DNA of 64,000 bases from Moellerella wisconsensis ATCC 35017 (GCF_001294465.1 NZ_LGAA01000018.1:124001-188000), one strand, 5' to 3'; counted from the stretch's first letter, positions 9,061-18,026 are shown. Notes: a model not told the origin generated them from the letters alone. Program-made: numbers and translations.

Positions 9061-9399
9061 TTACATATCAAACTCAAAAGAATGACTGATATCATGTACT
9101 AATAAAGTACACTTTATAGTTACTGCTTCAGGATCAATATTACGTTCTTGCAGCATGTTAGTAAATACATGATGAAAAATATCAATAACACATTTGATTT
9201 TTGCTAAATCACAACAGCCAGTAACATTGATTTCACCAGAAATTGTTGTTTCAACATTAGTATGTTTTTTAATATTTTGCAGGTTATTAACTTCTTTAGC
9301 AAGATAATCATCAATCCAATTACGAGTTTCTGCTGCAGCATTACTATTATCTGCTGGATTGTTTTTTTCTACAGAATAGGATAATAAAAAGGGTTTCAT
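9061..9399 (-). CDS. hypothetical protein, 112 aa
   Basis: This is a soluble protein with no signal peptide or membrane helix. It has three cysteines in its middle (GCCDLAKIKC) and an acidic, His-containing end (DISHSFEFDM). A good AAGGATG ribosome site precedes the ATG and a strong terminator follows the stop, so the gene is well supported as expressed. I do not recognise the family. The CC-x6-C spacing could bind metal or form a disulfide; that is only a suggestion. Confidence 0.7.
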   Translation of the reverse strand: MKPFLLSYSVEKNNPADNSNAAAETRNWIDDYLAKEVNNLQNIKKHTNVETTISGEINVTGCCDLAKIKCVIDIFHHVFTNMLQERNIDPEAVTIKCTLLVHDISHSFEFDM

Positions 9400-9830
9400 T
9401 ACACATCCTTATGTAAACATAAATAATTTATCAATATAAAATAATGATATAAGTTGATTGGTTATTCGCATCGAGAATAATGAAATAACGATCTATCATA
9501 TTGATTTTTAATTAAAAATAGAAGCTCAATATGTGATAATTGTTCGATTAATTCCAATTGTGTGAAGACGATCACTGTAATTATAAATATCAAATAAAAT
9601 ACTTATGAATTATTTATATTAATTATTATTAATTTATCTAATAATTATTTTTTCTACTTTTAAATATATTAAATATAGCTATATTTAAGTAAATATAATA
9701 ATAGTCAATTATCAATAAAAACTTAAGAAATATTTATAGAACTGTGGACTTAATCAAAGTATACGATATTGTAAAAAATCAGATATCCAATTATTGATTT
9801 ATATCAATAATACTGGGAAATTAAAGGACT
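9400..9830. other. 430-base AT-rich gap between divergent genes
   Basis: This is the promoter region between two divergent small genes. The DNA is very AT-rich, with long runs of T and A at about 9590-9720. No gene or known RNA is seen. Confidence 0.4.
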
Positions 9831-10058
9831 ATGGTTAATTCACGATTAATCGCTTTAGTGGGTAACTATATGGACTATTGGTTTATATCATTTAAAGTAC
9901 GTTCAAGAAATGGCGATACGTATGTTGGTCAGAAGATTTTTGAAGCCGTACAGGGGACTACTCCTCATAATGCTTTAGAAGCAGCTATTAAAGACGTGGC
10001 AGACTTTAATCAAGCTGATTTGAATACGGTTAGGATTTTGGCATTTAATCGTGTGTAA
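9831..10058 (+). CDS. hypothetical small protein, 75 aa (62 aa from internal Met)
   Basis: The protein is soluble and mixed alpha/beta in appearance (FISFKVRSRNGDTYVGQKIF, then a helix NALEAAIKDVADF). The start is uncertain. The ATG at 9831 has AAAGGA only two bases away, while the ATG at 9870 has GTGGG at better spacing. A strong terminator lies 30 bases after the stop, which supports a real gene. The family is not recognised. Confidence 0.6.
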   Translation: MVNSRLIALVGNYMDYWFISFKVRSRNGDTYVGQKIFEAVQGTTPHNALEAAIKDVADFNQADLNTVRILAFNRV

Positions 10059-10088
10059 TCATTATTTTATATTTTTAATCCTTAATTA

Positions 10089-10112
10089 AACCTCGCTATG
10101 CGAGGTTTTTTG
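10089..10112 (+). terminator. terminator of the 75-aa gene
   Basis: A perfect stem AACCTCGC/GCGAGGTT with loop TAT is followed by five T. Confidence 0.92.
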
Positions 10113-10215
10113 TTAGATGATTTCTCATTAAAAAATAACATATAGAAGTTAATTTTTATAAAAATAGCTATATTTAGGTACATAATATTAGGTAAAATAG
10201 CGACAAATTTAACTT

Positions 10216-10575
10216 ATGAACAATTTTATTATGATAGCTAAATATTTACCTATATTATTATTAGTCATTTCTAATGTATTTATGATGTTTGCCTGGTATG
10301 GTCATCTTAAATTTGGATCAAAACCCTTATATGTGGTTATTTTTTTTAGTTGGTTAATTGCATTGGTAGAGTATTGTTTCGCGATTCCTGCCAATCGATT
10401 AGGACATCAATATTACAGTACTGCAGAGCTTAAAACATTACAGGAAGTAATTACATTATGTGTTTTCATGGTATTTTCTGTTGTATATTTAGGTGAAGGA
10501 TTTACTATTAATCATCTTATTGGCTTTATTTTAATTTGTGCAGGTGCTTTTTTTATTTTTAAAGGTCCATTTTAA
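10216..10575 (+). CDS. DMT-like membrane protein of the DUF486 family
   Basis: The 119 residues form four helices with the family pattern: SNVFMMFAWYGHLKF near the start, WLIALVEYCFAIPANRLGH in the middle, and VFMVFSVVYLGEGF near the end. DUF486 proteins are half-size relatives of drug/metabolite transporters; the substrate is unknown. The start is uncertain between the ATG at 10216 and the ATG at 10231, since neither has a clear ribosome site. Confidence 0.8.
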   Translation: MNNFIMIAKYLPILLLVISNVFMMFAWYGHLKFGSKPLYVVIFFSWLIALVEYCFAIPANRLGHQYYSTAELKTLQEVITLCVFMVFSVVYLGEGFTINHLIGFILICAGAFFIFKGPF

Positions 10576-10727
10576 TTAAATTTAGTTAATAATTCGTTAA
10601 TTTTATTATTACGGAATTTATGCAAACAATAAATTTTAAGCCTGTCATTTGATATTTTCAAAAAACATATTCTATACTAAGTAAGTGGGTTTCTATTCTT
10701 ATCTTACTTTTATCTATAGGAGGATAT

Positions 10728-11204
10728 ATGGCAGGTAAAAAGATTATTATTGGTGCAGATCCTTCAGGTTTTGATCTAAAAAATACAGTCAAATCTTATT
10801 TGTGTGAAAAAGGGTACCACGTAGATGATATTACGGCTGAGGCACCGACGGGATATTGTGACGTTGGAGATACTGTTGGAAAAAAAATTTCAGATAAAGA
10901 GTATGATTTGGGTTTTATTTTCTGTGGCACCGGAATGGGTGTGAGTATTGCTGCGAACAAACACTTCGGTGTCTATTGTGGAGTTTGTGAGAGCGTAACC
11001 ACGGCTAAGTTATGTAAGGCTATTAATAATTGTAATGTCCTTTCTATGGGAGGACTGTTGATTACGCCTTTCAAGGCTAAAATGATGGTAGATGCTTTTT
11101 TAGGCGCAGAATTCTCGCAGAATTTTAGTGAAGCCACTCCTGATGAGCTGAAATCAGGATATAGTGATATACAAAAAGCAGAAAAACGAATTTTTAATCG
11201 TTAA
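10728..11204 (+). CDS. RpiB/LacA/LacB-family sugar-phosphate isomerase, atypical
   Basis: The 158 residues align along their length with RpiB, which interconverts ribose 5-phosphate and ribulose 5-phosphate. The nucleophile loop FCGTGMGVSIAANK is intact, including the catalytic Cys. Two active-site histidines of E. coli RpiB are replaced: CDHVG is ADPSG here, and RQHND is KAINN here. The substrate is therefore probably not ribose 5-phosphate; family members that act on other sugars, including tetrose or galactose phosphates, exist. No sugar operon surrounds it, and it has its own AGGAGG site and terminator. Confidence 0.85.
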   Translation: MAGKKIIIGADPSGFDLKNTVKSYLCEKGYHVDDITAEAPTGYCDVGDTVGKKISDKEYDLGFIFCGTGMGVSIAANKHFGVYCGVCESVTTAKLCKAINNCNVLSMGGLLITPFKAKMMVDAFLGAEFSQNFSEATPDELKSGYSDIQKAEKRIFNR

Positions 11205-11234
11205 AACGTATTAATTTTTAGAAAAAATAGAGCT

Positions 11235-11262
11235 AACCCGCCATAATGTGGTGGGTTTTTTG
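11235..11262 (+). terminator. terminator of the RpiB-like gene
   Basis: AACCCGCC pairs with GGTGGGTT (one G-U) and is followed by a T run. Confidence 0.88.
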
Positions 11263-11468
11263 TTTTTTGTTTTTTGTTAGGCGTATTGTTTAATAATTAT
11301 TGCAACCATTTTAACTTGTTGATATGTAATGTCTTTTGTTTTTTTTGGGGTTGCAGTCTGAGTTAAAAGTAAGTTTCATGATAAGAGCAGGGAGTAATAT
11401 GCTCCTTTGAATTCAGATATAAATAAAATATTTGAATTTATTGTTTGCGTTATGCCATAGAATATGAG

Positions 11469-11657
11469 TTAATAGCGTCACTGGTTTGGAAGTACAGACC
11501 TACTTTATGAAAGACAAGTTTAAAGCAGTTCCTGTTTGGTGATATCGAAGATACCCCTCTCATTGTGAATTTCTTCTAATTAGTAACCATAAGTAAAAAA
11601 GAAAAACAAACCGAAAAATGCCATATGGCGACTTAAAAAAATTATAGGAAATTTAAT
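11469..11657 (+). promoter_or_regulatory. cspA-type cold-shock leader and promoter, copy 1
   Basis: A -10-like TTAATA at 11469-11474 precedes a leader of about 175 bases. It contains GGTTTGGAAGTACAGACC (the cold box of cspA-family leaders), TTTAAAGCAGTTC, GATACCCCTC and CCATATGGCGAC, in the order found in the E. coli cspA leader. That leader is a thermosensor which refolds in the cold to expose the ribosome site. The second csp gene at 15.8 kb has the same element. Confidence 0.85.
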
Positions 11658-11870
11658 ATGTCTAATACAATGACTGGTACAGTAAAATGGTTCAACGAAT
11701 CTAAAGGCTTCGGTTTCATCTCTCCAAAAGATGGTAGCAAAGATGTTTTCGTTCATTTTTCTGCAATTCAGAGCGATAGCTTCAAAACTTTGAACGAAGG
11801 TCAAGAAGTTAGCTTTACTATCGAAAACGGTGCAAAAGGTCCTTCTGCTGCAAACGTAATCGCACTGTAA
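11658..11870 (+). CDS. CspA-family cold-shock protein, copy 1
   Basis: A 70-residue single cold-shock domain that binds RNA and single-stranded DNA and melts mRNA structure. RNP1 (KGFGFISP) and RNP2 (VFVHFSAI) are complete, with the aromatic surface [10 protein letters not shown]. The leader carries a cold box, so expression should rise at low temperature. It is closely similar to the second copy at 15829. It ends with a strong terminator, so it is monocistronic. Which E. coli paralogue it matches cannot be decided by eye. Confidence 0.95.
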   Translation: MSNTMTGTVKWFNESKGFGFISPKDGSKDVFVHFSAIQSDSFKTLNEGQEVSFTIENGAKGPSAANVIAL

Positions 11871-11918
11871 GATAAATTAGTTAATACTAATTTTAATCTT
11901 TAAAGTGAAAAATATTTA

Positions 11919-11944
11919 AAACCTCGCCTTGGCGGGGTTTTTTC
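11919..11944 (+). terminator. terminator of csp copy 1
   Basis: AACCTCGCC pairs with GGCGGGGTT (one G-U), with loop TT and a following run of T. Confidence 0.9.
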
Positions 11945-13188
11945 ATATATAAAAAATCATAGTTCAAGCTATTATTATCTTCTGTTTTTTATAATCAAAA
12001 ATAGCCTATCAGCTATTGCTCTCGTTATTTACTAAATAATTACTATTAGAATTAATCTCAATAGGCTTCTAGCTAAAATTATAATGATTTATGTTTACAA
12101 ATTAACGTTTTTGATATAAATAATAAATTTCATTTATTAAAATAATTATTTATAATCAATATTTTTGGTTAACTATATAATTAGATCAATCTCAAAAGAC
12201 TTAATCATAATTTTTAAAGGAATAGGGAATTGGCGTAAGATAAAAAATTCTTTTAATGTTGATTCCTATCAGTTTAATATCGATAATTAAGCGTTCGTGA
12301 GTTAATATCTATTATGTTTTCAAAAATTGAGGGAAGCCTAAAATATTAGATTTTGGATACGATAATTGGGGGGTTATTATCGGATTAGCTTTATTTTTCT
12401 AGTATCTGTATCGATTAATATAACTATTTTTAGTATTTTTTTCGGAGATATTTTGGAGTTTTGGTTAGTATTTTAGTATAAACCATTTATCAAAATAAGT
12501 ATGTAGAAAGTAATATCCATCTTGGTTGATTTATAAATTATATTGACATTAATGATTGGTATAATTATTTTGGATGGATGACAAAACAGGCTATGATTAA
12601 AATTATTTTAATCATTAATCGTATATTTTTAATTTCGAATAAAGGTAAAAAGAACGAAAATTATAATCTAAATTGCTTATTTAAGATAATATTTTCACTG
12701 ATTACGATTGTGGAATATTTAGGTTATTCTGTGATTTCTAAGAAATTTAATTTAGAGAAATAGGGTTTTTCCTCAGACACCAGAAACACTACTCATGGCA
12801 TTATTATTTTCAGAAAAGTATATTATGAAAATATGTTTAATAAAAAATTACTATACAATATTCTAATGGGTATCTTTTTTCTATCACAGCATTACTTTAT
12901 TTACTTTCGATAAAAATAAATAATATATAAATAAATTTATATTATCAAAAATGAGTATTGTTATAGATGAGTATAGTTATTGCTACACTTTACAGTATTT
13001 CTATATTGAATAAGGCTAAGTAAAAAAGAATTAATTTTAACTCTTATTGATTTAGTTTTGGCTGTGTTTAGTGGGATAATTATTAATATATCATGATGTT
13101 TATCATTATTATCTTGAGTAAAGTGGTAATTCTAAAATAAATATAACCCCTACATATGAATAATGACGGAGTTATATTTTATTTTTAC
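11945..13188. other. 1.2-kb AT-rich desert
   Basis: No supported gene is visible. An open frame of 61 codons at 12578-12763 has no ribosome site and is rich in Ile, Asn and Lys, as random AT-rich DNA would be. No clear terminator for an RNA gene and no phage or IS motif was found. Such AT-rich gaps are typical of DNA silenced by H-NS. Confidence 0.4.
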
Positions 13189-13569
13189 TTATTTTTGGGC
13201 TGGACTCGAATTTTTATCTAGCCATTGCTGCATTTGCTCTATTTCTGGGCCTTGAGCATCAATTATTTCTTGTGCTAATTTTCTCATTTCAGTATTTTTA
13301 CCGTACTTAAGCTCAATTTTTGCCATATCAATAGCACCTAAATGATGAGCTATCATGCCTTTAGCAAAGGCTATATCAGGGTTTTCAATGGAGGCACTTT
13401 CAGCCATTTCTTGATGCATTTTCATCATCGAATGATCAAGCTCTTGTTGCATAGCAGATGGACTATTGTTCGTTAAATTATGCTCCATGGTAGGCATATT
13501 TTTATCTGCAATGGCTGAAAAAGAAAGAGCGCTTGATAATAACGTAATTAAAGCAATTGTTTTTTTCAT
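13189..13569 (-). CDS. periplasmic DUF305 protein (CopM-like)
   Basis: A signal peptide (MKKTIALITLLSSALSFSAIA, cut before DKN) exports this 126-residue protein. The mature part is Met/His-rich (MPTMEHN, LDHSMMKMHQEM) and has the DUF305 signature GMIAHHLGAIDMA at about residues 71-83. This ferritin-like fold includes CopM, a periplasmic copper-binding protein. A role in copper or other metal handling is inferred from the family; no metal transporter gene is adjacent. A good AGAGGA site precedes the ATG. Confidence 0.85.
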   Translation of the reverse strand: MKKTIALITLLSSALSFSAIADKNMPTMEHNLTNNSPSAMQQELDHSMMKMHQEMAESASIENPDIAFAKGMIAHHLGAIDMAKIELKYGKNTEMRKLAQEIIDAQGPEIEQMQQWLDKNSSPAQK

Positions 13570-14467
13570 AAATAAATCCTCTTGTTAATTGGGAATAATA
13601 TTTACTGTAAAGCTTCCTCTAAGGGGAAGGTCAAATAGTCCCGGTAAGATTTTACTTACTTTACATTTCTTCAATTCATGATTATTAATAAATAAAAAAT
13701 GTTATATTGTAATATATATTATTGTTTAATTACATACTTTATAAATTCATTTAGCTTGGAGGTGATTTTATATTATTAGATGAAATAATTTAATTAGTGA
13801 TGCTGCAGTGAAAAATAAAAAATATAATTTAATTGGATGTTGTTTTTGATATGTAATATTATTAAAATAAATAGCTTGATGATTATTATTAATATCTGGT
13901 GACTGAATTAGTTCATATGTAAAAAGTTAGTTCAATTAACTGGTGTAAAAATAAAGATAGGTGATAAATTAAAATACTAGATAGATAGTTGATGAAATCA
14001 CTAGTATTGGAATTGTAGATATTATTATTTTATTGCAGGTAATAGTATTTAAACTGGAAAATTATTAATCTTTAAGTTTACATTATAGAGTAATATGGAG
14101 TAAAAATAGATAAATTAACTTATTATCATTAAAGAACAAATGGGTTTTATAATCATAGGAAAGACGCAATATAAAAAACTTAAAATATAGTATATTGCAG
14201 TATATTTTTGTTTATTTTGCTGTTTTTTATTATTTTTAAATGCCGTTCTGGTAGAGAGAACAGGTGTGTTCTACAATAAAAAATTGTTATATCAGTCATA
14301 AGTTATTGAATAAATATTATTTATATTTATTTTTGATGGAAGGTTAATTATTTATAATATACCTATTATTAGGATTGATTTTTATTTTATGCTATTTATG
14401 GCTGTCTTGTAAGTAGATTAAAAGTAATTATTGTAGCTGTAAGCTTTCTCTTAAACAGGAGTATACG
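13570..14467. other. 900-base AT-rich desert
   Basis: This stretch separates the DUF305 gene from the yfdC-like gene, which diverge. I see no supported gene, known RNA or strong inverted repeat, only AT-rich promoter-like DNA. The AGGAG site of the next gene is at its right end. Confidence 0.4.
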
Positions 14468-15304
14468 ATGAAAAAAGATAAATGGATTGATACAGAAAAT
14501 ACGGCAAATGAAATAGAGCATCGTTCTAAACATTTGCCTTCTCGAGCTGCAGCTATTCATGAGGAAATCCGCAGCGAAGGGCAGAAGGAATTAAATCGTG
14601 ATTTATTAGCTTTGTTTTTATCAGCGATTGCTGCTGGTTTATCTATAGGAGTATCACTATTAGTTAAATCAAAGTTAAATATATCTTTTGCTGAGACAGA
14701 TTATCGTGGTTTGATTGAAAGCTTTGGTTATACTCTGGGGTTCGTGATTATTATTATGTCTCGTCAGCAATTATTTACTGAAAATACACTGACGGCAGTA
14801 TTGCCTATTATGCATCGACCTACAAAAAATAATTTTAAGATGTTGGGGCGTTTATGGGGAATAGTTCTAATAGGTAACTTAGTTGGAACATTTATTATTG
14901 CTTATTTACTAAATAATTTATCAGTTTTTCCACCAGTATTAAAAAATGCATTTCATTTAATATCTGCAGAGTTGCTGGAACAAAGTCCAACTAATATGTT
15001 TGTTGGTGGAGTAATTTCTGGGTGGTTGATTGCGACTATGGTATGGATGTTACCCTCTTCGGGGAGTAGTAAAGTCTTTATTATTATCATGATGACTTTT
15101 ATTATTTCAGCCTTTGGGTTTCCTCATATTGTGGTTGGTTCGGTAGAAACATTTTATTTGATTATTGAAGGTGTGCAGCCTTGGAGCGCTTTTTTCTATC
15201 CATTTGGCATACCTACTGTGGTGGGTAACATTTTAGGTGGAACATTTATTTTTAGTGTATTAAGTCATCTACAGATCCGTAATGATTTGAAAGCACGTCA
15301 ATAA
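14468..15304 (+). CDS. yfdC: formate/nitrite-transporter family protein, YfdC-like
   Basis: The protein is 278 residues long: a soluble charged N-terminus of about 45 residues, then six helices of the FNT fold. Features of the YfdC group are SRQQLFTENTLTAVLP in the second helix region and the internal repeat GNLVGTF/GNILGGTF. FNT proteins are pentameric channels for small monovalent anions; the YfdC substrate is not established. It has an AGGAG ribosome site, its own terminator and no co-directional partner. Confidence 0.85.
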   Translation: MKKDKWIDTENTANEIEHRSKHLPSRAAAIHEEIRSEGQKELNRDLLALFLSAIAAGLSIGVSLLVKSKLNISFAETDYRGLIESFGYTLGFVIIIMSRQQLFTENTLTAVLPIMHRPTKNNFKMLGRLWGIVLIGNLVGTFIIAYLLNNLSVFPPVLKNAFHLISAELLEQSPTNMFVGGVISGWLIATMVWMLPSSGSSKVFIIIMMTFIISAFGFPHIVVGSVETFYLIIEGVQPWSAFFYPFGIPTVVGNILGGTFIFSVLSHLQIRNDLKARQ

Positions 15305-15338
15305 CTATTTGTTTTATAATATTATTAATTAATACTTA

Positions 15339-15372
15339 GTACCTCATCTATTTATGATGGGGTGCTTTTTTA
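15339..15372 (+). terminator. terminator of yfdC
   Basis: GTACCTCATC pairs with GATGGGGTGC (with G-U pairs) across a 7-base loop and is followed by TTTTTT. Confidence 0.85.
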
Positions 15373-15643
15373 TTGATAATCTAATTTTCTATGAACATGG
15401 AAATATTAAAATTGAGATAAATTTATTTGTTATGATTTTTATCATTAGTAAAGAGATAATATGCTGTTTTAACGTTAAATAATAAAAAATTGTATTAATT
15501 TTGACAAAATAATTTCAAATATATATTCTTATTTGAAATATATAATATCTGTATCTAATTGATTTAAATGATCATTATTTTAAACCTAACTGGGGGGACA
15601 AATTTTTTAGTTTTATGACTTGCTAATTGTAATGAGATGTGCG

Positions 15644-15828
15644 TTAATAGGTCATCGGTTTGGAAGTACAGACCTATTTATGCAAAGCAAGTTTAAAGCA
15701 GTTCACCATTTAGTGTAATCATTAATACCCTTCATTGCGAATTCCTTCTAATTTAACGACTCATAAGTACATCTAGCACAAACCCTCTATCCGCCCTTGG
15801 CGAATTAAATAAATTTAAGGAATTCTAT
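15644..15828 (+). promoter_or_regulatory. cspA-type cold-shock leader and promoter, copy 2
   Basis: TTAATA at 15644-15649 is the -10 candidate. The leader starts near 15656 with CGGTTTGGAAGTACAGACC, then TTTAAAGCAGTTC, AATACCCTTCATTGCGAAT and CGCCCTTGGCG, ending in AAGGAATTCTAT before the ATG. The blocks match the leader at 11.5 kb and E. coli cspA, so both csp genes should respond to cold in the same way. Confidence 0.83.
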
Positions 15829-16044
15829 ATGTCAGCTACAATGACTGGTTTAGTAAAATGGTTTAACGAATCTAAAGGCTTCGGCTTTATTGCTCCAAAA
15901 GATGGTAGCAAAGATGTTTTTGTTCATTATTCAGCAATTCAAAGTAATAACTTTAAAACATTGCAAGATGGACAAGAAGTCAGCTTCTCAATCGAAGACG
16001 GAAGTAAAGGCCCTTCAGCTGCAAATGTTATTGTTCTTTTATAA
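15829..16044 (+). CDS. CspA-family cold-shock protein, copy 2
   Basis: A 71-residue cold-shock domain with intact RNP1 (KGFGFIAP) and RNP2 (VFVHYSAI), differing from copy 1 at scattered surface positions and at the end (VIVLL). As an RNA chaperone it would unwind mRNA in the cold. It has a cold-box leader and AAGGAA ribosome site, and a strong terminator lies 85 bases after the stop. The pair looks like a duplication that includes the leader. Confidence 0.95.
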   Translation: MSATMTGLVKWFNESKGFGFIAPKDGSKDVFVHYSAIQSNNFKTLQDGQEVSFSIEDGSKGPSAANVIVLL

Positions 16045-16129
16045 TCAATAGCAAACTTCTTTAAGATAATAGCTTTACGATAGCGATGACGGGTCCCCCT
16101 GAGCAGTTAAAGCTGTTATCTATAATATT

Positions 16130-16158
16130 AAGCCTTGCATTAGCAAGGCTTTTTTTTT
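16130..16158 (+). terminator. terminator of csp copy 2
   Basis: A perfect stem AAGCCTTGC/GCAAGGCTT with loop ATTA is followed by eight T. Confidence 0.93.
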
Positions 16159-16166
16159 GGAGATAT

Positions 16167-16274
16167 ATGACTAAGGCTACTAAATTTCATATTGTTATAA
16201 AATTATGTACTAATATTTTAGTTATCGTTTTATTATTATCAGCTGTATTGATGATGTCTAAATGGTTTCAATAG
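16167..16274 (+). CDS. 35-aa single-helix membrane protein
   Basis: The frame starts MTKATKFHIVIKLCTNILVI and ends MMSKWFQ. It has a basic N-terminus and one membrane helix at about residues 14-30. A GGAG ribosome site sits seven bases before the ATG, immediately after the T run of the csp terminator. Read-through of that terminator would deliver its mRNA, so it may be a cold-induced small protein. The family is not recognised. Confidence 0.45.
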   Translation: MTKATKFHIVIKLCTNILVIVLLLSAVLMMSKWFQ

Positions 16275-16368
16275 ATAAACTATTATTGAATATAATCAAT
16301 TTTTTGTTTTTAATATTATAATTCATTATATAAAAAATCTATTATATCTGTATTTTATAATTAAATTA

Positions 16369-16596
16369 TTATTCATTTTGTTCTGCGAAAAATTTAGCTA
16401 ATTTACTTAAAGAAATAATAGAAGCAATAGCAATATCTTTATTATAGTCACCACATAAGGAAATTAGACGTTCAATAGCGCCCTCAAGCTCAATAGTACA
16501 TTGATAATCACCTAATGCATTGATTGCTGCGACTTTGACATCATTGTTTGTTCCGTAAGTTAAAGAAACTAAGTTTTCAACAATTTTATTTTTCAT
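16369..16596 (-). CDS. small HEAT-repeat-like protein, 75 aa
   Basis: The sequence has about two alpha-helical repeats with the hydrophobic spacing of HEAT repeats: DVKVAAINALGDY and DIAIASIISLSKLAKFF. It has no signal peptide. The ribosome site is poor, so the start is uncertain. The function is unknown; HEAT repeats usually bind proteins. It is convergent with the 35-aa gene. Confidence 0.5.
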   Translation of the reverse strand: MKNKIVENLVSLTYGTNNDVKVAAINALGDYQCTIELEGAIERLISLCGDYNKDIAIASIISLSKLAKFFAEQNE

Positions 16597-16761
16597 TTTA
16601 GAATGTTTAATTTATTATTCAGTGAGTGATATTTTTATTATAGAGTAATGTTTTTTTAAAATAAATTATTTTTTATATCAATGCTAAATATTAAATTATA
16701 TATAAATTATTATTTCTCAATGATCTATAGATGACTAACTTACTTATTATTAATGGTTGAT

Positions 16762-16792
16762 AATAACTTATTATTTTTAATAATAAGTTATT
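16762..16792. repeat. 13-bp AT-only inverted repeat
   Basis: AATAACTTATTAT at 16762-16774 pairs perfectly with ATAATAAGTTATT at 16780-16792. It lies in the gap between the HEAT-like gene and the terminator at 16831. Confidence 0.6.
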
Positions 16793-16830
16793 TGTTGATT
16801 GCTGGGTAAGTTTAAGTATTGTTATTAGAG

Positions 16831-16855
16831 TAAAAAGCCAACCCGAAGGTTGGCT
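16831..16855 (-). terminator. minus-strand terminator with UUCG loop
   Basis: On the minus strand AGCCAACC, loop TTCG, GGTTGGCT and TTTTTA form a textbook terminator. Some minus-strand transcript must end here; the only candidate is the short frame at 16902-17090 or a small RNA. Confidence 0.88.
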
Positions 16856-16901
16856 ATAACGACATTACTCTTGCTTTTATTATAAAGATTATAGCATAAG
16901 T

Positions 16902-17090
16902 TTAGCCGATGAATAGTACGTTAGAATTGATGTGTGTATCAATGGATAGTGATGGACGTCCGAAAGCATTAATAATGTTCAGAATCTTCATTTTAGAGTC
17001 AAAATTGATACTTAAAGCTAATACATTTCGAGTTAATACTGCTAAATTAGACTTGGTTTTTTTAGATATAATGAATTTTGTATAGTCCAA
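16902..17090 (-). CDS. possible 62-aa protein or small RNA locus
   Basis: The frame starts at a TTG and reads LDYTKFIISKKTKSNLAVLT with no clear domain; an internal ATG would give 29 residues. It is listed because a strong terminator sits 47 bases beyond its stop on the same strand. A non-coding RNA ending at that terminator is an equal alternative. It diverges from the gene at 17131. Confidence 0.3.
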   Translation of the reverse strand: MDYTKFIISKKTKSNLAVLTRNVLALSINFDSKMKILNIINAFGRPSLSIDTHINSNVLFIG

Positions 17091-17130
17091 TAGGTGGCTG
17101 GTAACAAATTTATAATTTAGGTGGTTATTC

Positions 17131-17502
17131 TTGAAACGGTTTTATATTAAGTTATTTATAGTTGGTCTGTTATCTTTGTCAGTATTTGCGTATGTATATT
17201 ATAATACAGTGCATGACAGTGATGTATTTCAAACAGTTCAGCAGCGTATTGAGCAAAAAACAAAAGCTACAAAACCATTAATATTTAATGATATGCGTAT
17301 TGCTCAGCGTTTTGAGCAATCAAAAGGTGAGATGTTACGCGTTTGTGGAGACTTTCAGTATTCATTGGTAGGTAATAAGCAAGCATTTGTAGCAATCGTG
17401 AGTATCAGCAATAATAAAATTTCCTCAGCAGGACAAATTTTATTAGCTGATAGTGAGTTTACGCGATCGTCAATACGTACATTATGCGCGGAGCAGCGCT
17501 AG
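17131..17502 (+). CDS. membrane-anchored or exported hypothetical protein, 123 aa
   Basis: The start is a TTG with a good AGGTGG site six bases upstream. The N-terminal hydrophobic segment (residues 6-25) is a signal anchor, so most of the protein should be periplasmic. The soluble part has two cysteines (in MLRVCGDFQYS and TLCAEQR) that may pair. The family is not recognised. A decayed gene follows on the same strand. Confidence 0.6.
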   Translation: MKRFYIKLFIVGLLSLSVFAYVYYNTVHDSDVFQTVQQRIEQKTKATKPLIFNDMRIAQRFEQSKGEMLRVCGDFQYSLVGNKQAFVAIVSISNNKISSAGQILLADSEFTRSSIRTLCAEQR

Positions 17503-18019
17503 CCTTAGCGGATAACCATCATATCCTTTATTAACAGCTGAAAAAGTTATCAACTAACGAGATTATGTGATTTGCTATTGGAATAATGATCGTCATCTGG
17601 ATATGTAACCAGCGCGCATGCTGAGAACTGATACGTTTAAATCCGTTGTTTAGAAAGAAGATCAAGAAGAACTATATGACATAGTGAACGATCGTGGTGA
17701 AACTATTAATTTTGCGCTAATAACAAGTATTGAGGGCAAAAGCTGAGTTGGGTAAAAAATTAGATAATTATTTGAAAATTTTTGCGATCCATTTTATACA
17801 GAAGCGATTATTAATTAAAAATAGCATTTAGATGCTATCGGATATCAGTATCATAGTAGTGAAGCTAGTATTTAGAACTCTCAAAAAATTCGCCTATTGC
17901 TTGCAGATAAACAATTTCCTAAAGCAAGAGAGATTAGGTTGTCTTTATATAAACAAGCACGCCTGTCTTATGCTGGGAAAAATAGTGAGTATAAAATAAC
18001 AACACAATGTAATGATTAA
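17503..18019 (+). pseudogene. multiply frameshifted gene remnant
   Basis: Coding-like pieces occur in different frames. One is QEELYDIVNDRGETINFALI followed by TSIEGKS (about 17665-17745). The other is a C-terminal piece starting KIRLLLADKQFPKAREIRLS and ending TTQCND, stopping at 18019. Stops and frame changes lie between them, and a perfect terminator follows 8 bases later, so an old single gene has decayed. The DRGETINFALITS piece weakly recalls the DGRGYT region of chitosanases; this is not enough for a call. Confidence 0.5.
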
Positions 18020-18026
18020 TAAAAGT

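Noticed and set aside
12578-12763. 61-codon open frame in the 12-kb AT-rich gap
   Set aside because: No ribosome site; composition (Ile, Asn, Lys, Phe) is what random AT-rich DNA gives.
16086-16274. Longer 62-codon version of the small protein after csp copy 2
   Set aside because: It would be translated through the csp terminator hairpin and has no ribosome site; the internal ATG at 16167 has a good one.
17503-18019. Chitosanase pseudogene
   Set aside because: Only a short DRGETINFALITS stretch recalls the family, and the catalytic context cannot be traced.
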